From the NCBI RefSeq assembly GCF_000330885.1, contig NC_020061.1:286717-350716 (forward strand): a DNA stretch of 64,000 nucleotides. The letters run 5' to 3'. Shown piece by piece: positions 62,480-64,000 of the stretch. Within the stretch, counting starts at the first letter, position 1. Every line of letters begins with the position of its first letter. This DNA comes from Rhizobium tropici CIAT 899. GTDB lineage: Bacteria > Pseudomonadota > Alphaproteobacteria > Rhizobiales > Rhizobiaceae. The notes under the pieces are model-generated. The model saw only the letters and a list, made by a program, of their open reading frames with translations. It was not told the origin of the DNA and searched no databases. The translations under genes and the position numbers were made by a program.

Positions 62480-63196
62480 ATGACTTCGCAAAGCAGCACT
62501 GTTCTTGGACTACTTGAGCTGGATGAAGGCGTGTCACCAGACAGTCCGCTTCTTAGCCCGCGCGAAGGATCCCTATTGCACCCGGCAACGTTTGGCGGGC
62601 CTGTGATCACGGAAATGGTGGAAGGCGCCTTTGCAGAGGTTGTCATTCGAGGTGATGCTTCGCTGGAACACGCCTGCATTGCGGCTGCACAGCGATTGGT
62701 CGATCGAGGTGCCAACGTTGTTGCCGCTGACTGCGGCTTCCTTATCCGCCACCAGTCTGCAATCTCTGCAGCAGTCAATGTACCCGTCATAACCTCAAGC
62801 CTTCTACTCATTCCGACTTTGTTACGTCAGCTATCGCCCGCGAAAAAGCTCGCGGTATTAACAGCGGATTCGCGACATTGCACCGAAGACCTGTTGGGCA
62901 TCCAGCACCCGGCGGATCGGAAGCGCGTGGTCGTCGGAGGCATCGAAGGTGGTGTATACGTGCGCAATGCCGTGGCGCGGCCGTTCGTGCGGACAGCGCT
63001 GGATCAGATCCAGCAGGAGGTCGGTGCCCGTATCGATCAACTGCGCTCCGACCACCCCGAGATTGCGATGATACTCTTCGAGTGCACTGGCTTCCCTGTC
63101 GTTGCAAATGCCCTTCGGCTGAAGACAGGACTGCCCATCTACGACATTACCGACCTCTGCAAACTGACGCTTGCGACTGTGACCGCCCGCGTCTGA
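62480..63196 (+). CDS. eutA: Asp/Glu racemase-superfamily protein (EutA type)
   Basis: A 238-residue protein of the aspartate/glutamate racemase and arylmalonate decarboxylase superfamily. The two catalytic cysteine positions appear as Cys in VVAADCGFLIRHQ and Cys in MILFECTGFPVVANAL. EutA proteins occur in ectoine utilisation operons, where a racemase or isomerase step on an intermediate is assumed. GAGGAAC precedes the ATG. Gene order here is eutB-eutC-eutA-eutD, a rearrangement of the eutABCDE order known from Sinorhizobium meliloti. Confidence 0.83.
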   Translation: MTSQSSTVLGLLELDEGVSPDSPLLSPREGSLLHPATFGGPVITEMVEGAFAEVVIRGDASLEHACIAAAQRLVDRGANVVAADCGFLIRHQSAISAAVNVPVITSSLLLIPTLLRQLSPAKKLAVLTADSRHCTEDLLGIQHPADRKRVVVGGIEGGVYVRNAVARPFVRTALDQIQQEVGARIDQLRSDHPEIAMILFECTGFPVVANALRLKTGLPIYDITDLCKLTLATVTARV

Positions 63197-63226
63197 CTTA
63201 GCGCATCCAAATCTAAAGGAACTGAA

Positions 63227-64000
63227 ATGTCTGACGAGAAACTACGGTTCGAACTTTCTGAATACAGAACACGCCTCGAGAAGGCGCGCAGCGCCATGGA
63301 GCGAGCTGGCATAGACGTACTGGTCGTTACCGATCCCGCTAACATGGGCTGGCTTACCGGTTACGAGGGCAACTCGTTCTACGTGCCACAATGTGTTGTT
63401 GTGTCAAAGGACAAGGATCCCCTCTGGTTCGGCCGTGGTCAGGATGCCAATGGATGCCGTCGCACGGCATATATCGGCGAGGATCGGATCAGGTGGTACG
63501 AGGACCACTACGTTCAGTCAGACACCTTGCACCCCATGACCGTTCTTGGCCAGTTCCTCACGGATGAGGGGCACGGTTCAGCCATAATCGGTCTGGAGAA
63601 GGACAGCTACTATTTCTCACCGGCCGGTTTCGAAGCCCTTACAGCCGCACTTCCCAACGCGCGCTTCAAAAACGCCATGCGCATGATCAACTGGGAACGC
63701 ATCGTCAAATCCCCTCGTGAAATCGAATATATGCGCGGCGCCGGCAAGATTGTCGAAGCGATGTATGAGCGCATCACAGAGGTGCTGCGGCCGGAAGTAA
63801 AACAGTCGGACATAATCGCTGAAATTTCCTATGTTGGCACCCGTGGTGTGGGCGACTACTGGGGAGACTATCCGTCAGCCGTACCCAACCTTGGCGCCGG
63901 TGCCGATGCCTCAGCTCCTCATCTGACGTGGACTGATAAGCCCATTCGCGCGAACGAAAGCATCTTCTTTGAACTTGCTGGTGTACACAAACGGTACCAC
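63227..64000 (+). CDS. eutD: M24-family ectoine hydrolase-like protein (EutD/DoeA type), N-terminal part, cut by window end
   Basis: An open frame of 258 codons runs from ATG 63227 (AAAGGAAC upstream) to the window edge. It reads MSDEKLRFELSEYRTRLEKA, then DVLVVTDPANMGWLTGYEGNSFYVPQCVVVS, WFGRGQDANGCRRTAYIGEDRI, GDYWGDYPSAVPNLGAGADASAPHLTW and FFELAGVHKRYH. This is the DoeA/EutD pattern, closer to true ectoine hydrolases than the paralogue at 57200. The usual metal aspartates are absent (ELAGVHKRYH), as in that branch. It follows the eutA-like gene by 30 bases. Confidence 0.88.
   Translation, partial: MSDEKLRFELSEYRTRLEKARSAMERAGIDVLVVTDPANMGWLTGYEGNSFYVPQCVVVSKDKDPLWFGRGQDANGCRRTAYIGEDRIRWYEDHYVQSDTLHPMTVLGQFLTDEGHGSAIIGLEKDSYYFSPAGFEALTAALPNARFKNAMRMINWERIVKSPREIEYMRGAGKIVEAMYERITEVLRPEVKQSDIIAEISYVGTRGVGDYWGDYPSAVPNLGAGADASAPHLTWTDKPIRANESIFFELAGVHKRYH

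Noticed and set aside
1..64000. tRNA, rRNA or CRISPR arrays
   Set aside because: No cloverleaf-like or rRNA sequence and no regularly spaced short repeats were noticed on reading.

Overview
This window looks like part of a symbiotic replicon (plasmid or island) of a nodule-forming alphaproteobacterium of the Rhizobium/Sinorhizobium/Mesorhizobium type. The evidence is a nitrogenase operon (nifD-K-E-N-X, two small nif-associated genes, fdxB), an ACC deaminase gene with a NifA/sigma54-type promoter, an ExoX-like polysaccharide repressor and a very high density of insertion sequences. The gene order and families resemble the symbiotic plasmid of Sinorhizobium sp. NGR234 as I remember it; no database search was possible.

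Layout. (1) 1-7.5 kb: end of nifD, then nifK, nifE, nifN, nifX, a DUF269 gene, a CCE_0567-type gene, fdxB and a small exoX-like membrane gene, tightly packed or overlapping and apparently one operon. (2) 7.5-15 kb: acdS with its own NifA site and -24/-12 promoter, an OmpR-type regulator with a degenerate receiver, a nucleotidyltransferase-like gene, an IS5-family element, a LuxR-type regulator with an altered ligand pocket and a class III aminotransferase. (3) 15-32 kb: mobile-element territory. An IS66 element carries a nested RIT element (three tyrosine recombinases); then come an RpiR regulator, an IS21 element with a broken istA, an IS110 remnant, a JmjC/cupin gene, and IS66 remnants in which tnpC holds a group II intron that is itself invaded by a second IS5 copy. 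(4) 32-43 kb: two paralogous ATP-grasp ligases, a KamA-like radical SAM aminomutase and a ProB-like amino-acid kinase, all on the minus strand, with sigma54 promoters in front of the first ATP-grasp gene and of kamA (the latter with a NifA site), interrupted by an IS66 element that carries an IS110 element and has itself split an older IS5-type transposase. (5) 43-64 kb: a catabolic block with few mobile elements: acyltransferase-type Ntn hydrolase, GAF protein, CocE-type hydrolase, three M24 creatinase/ectoine-hydrolase-like proteins, a polyamine-type ABC importer with fused permeases, an RpiR regulator, a second class III aminotransferase, a CMD-family protein, an Lrp regulator, an M20 amidohydrolase and EutB/EutC/EutA/EutD-like enzymes.

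How it fits together. Region 1 makes nitrogenase and its cofactor. NifA plus sigma54 probably also switches on acdS, kamA, the ATP-grasp/proB pair and a promoter upstream of the first rpiR gene; the last has been cut from its NifA site by the IS66/RIT insertion. Region 4 is the best candidate for an undescribed system: a nodule-expressed pathway that would rearrange an amino acid (perhaps glutamate), phosphorylate a carboxylate and ligate it. Region 5 looks like uptake and breakdown of an ectoine-like, acylated or cyclic amino-acid compound; two copies of a 20-bp motif, one in front of the importer and one in front of the aminotransferase, suggest that the RpiR regulator coordinates it.
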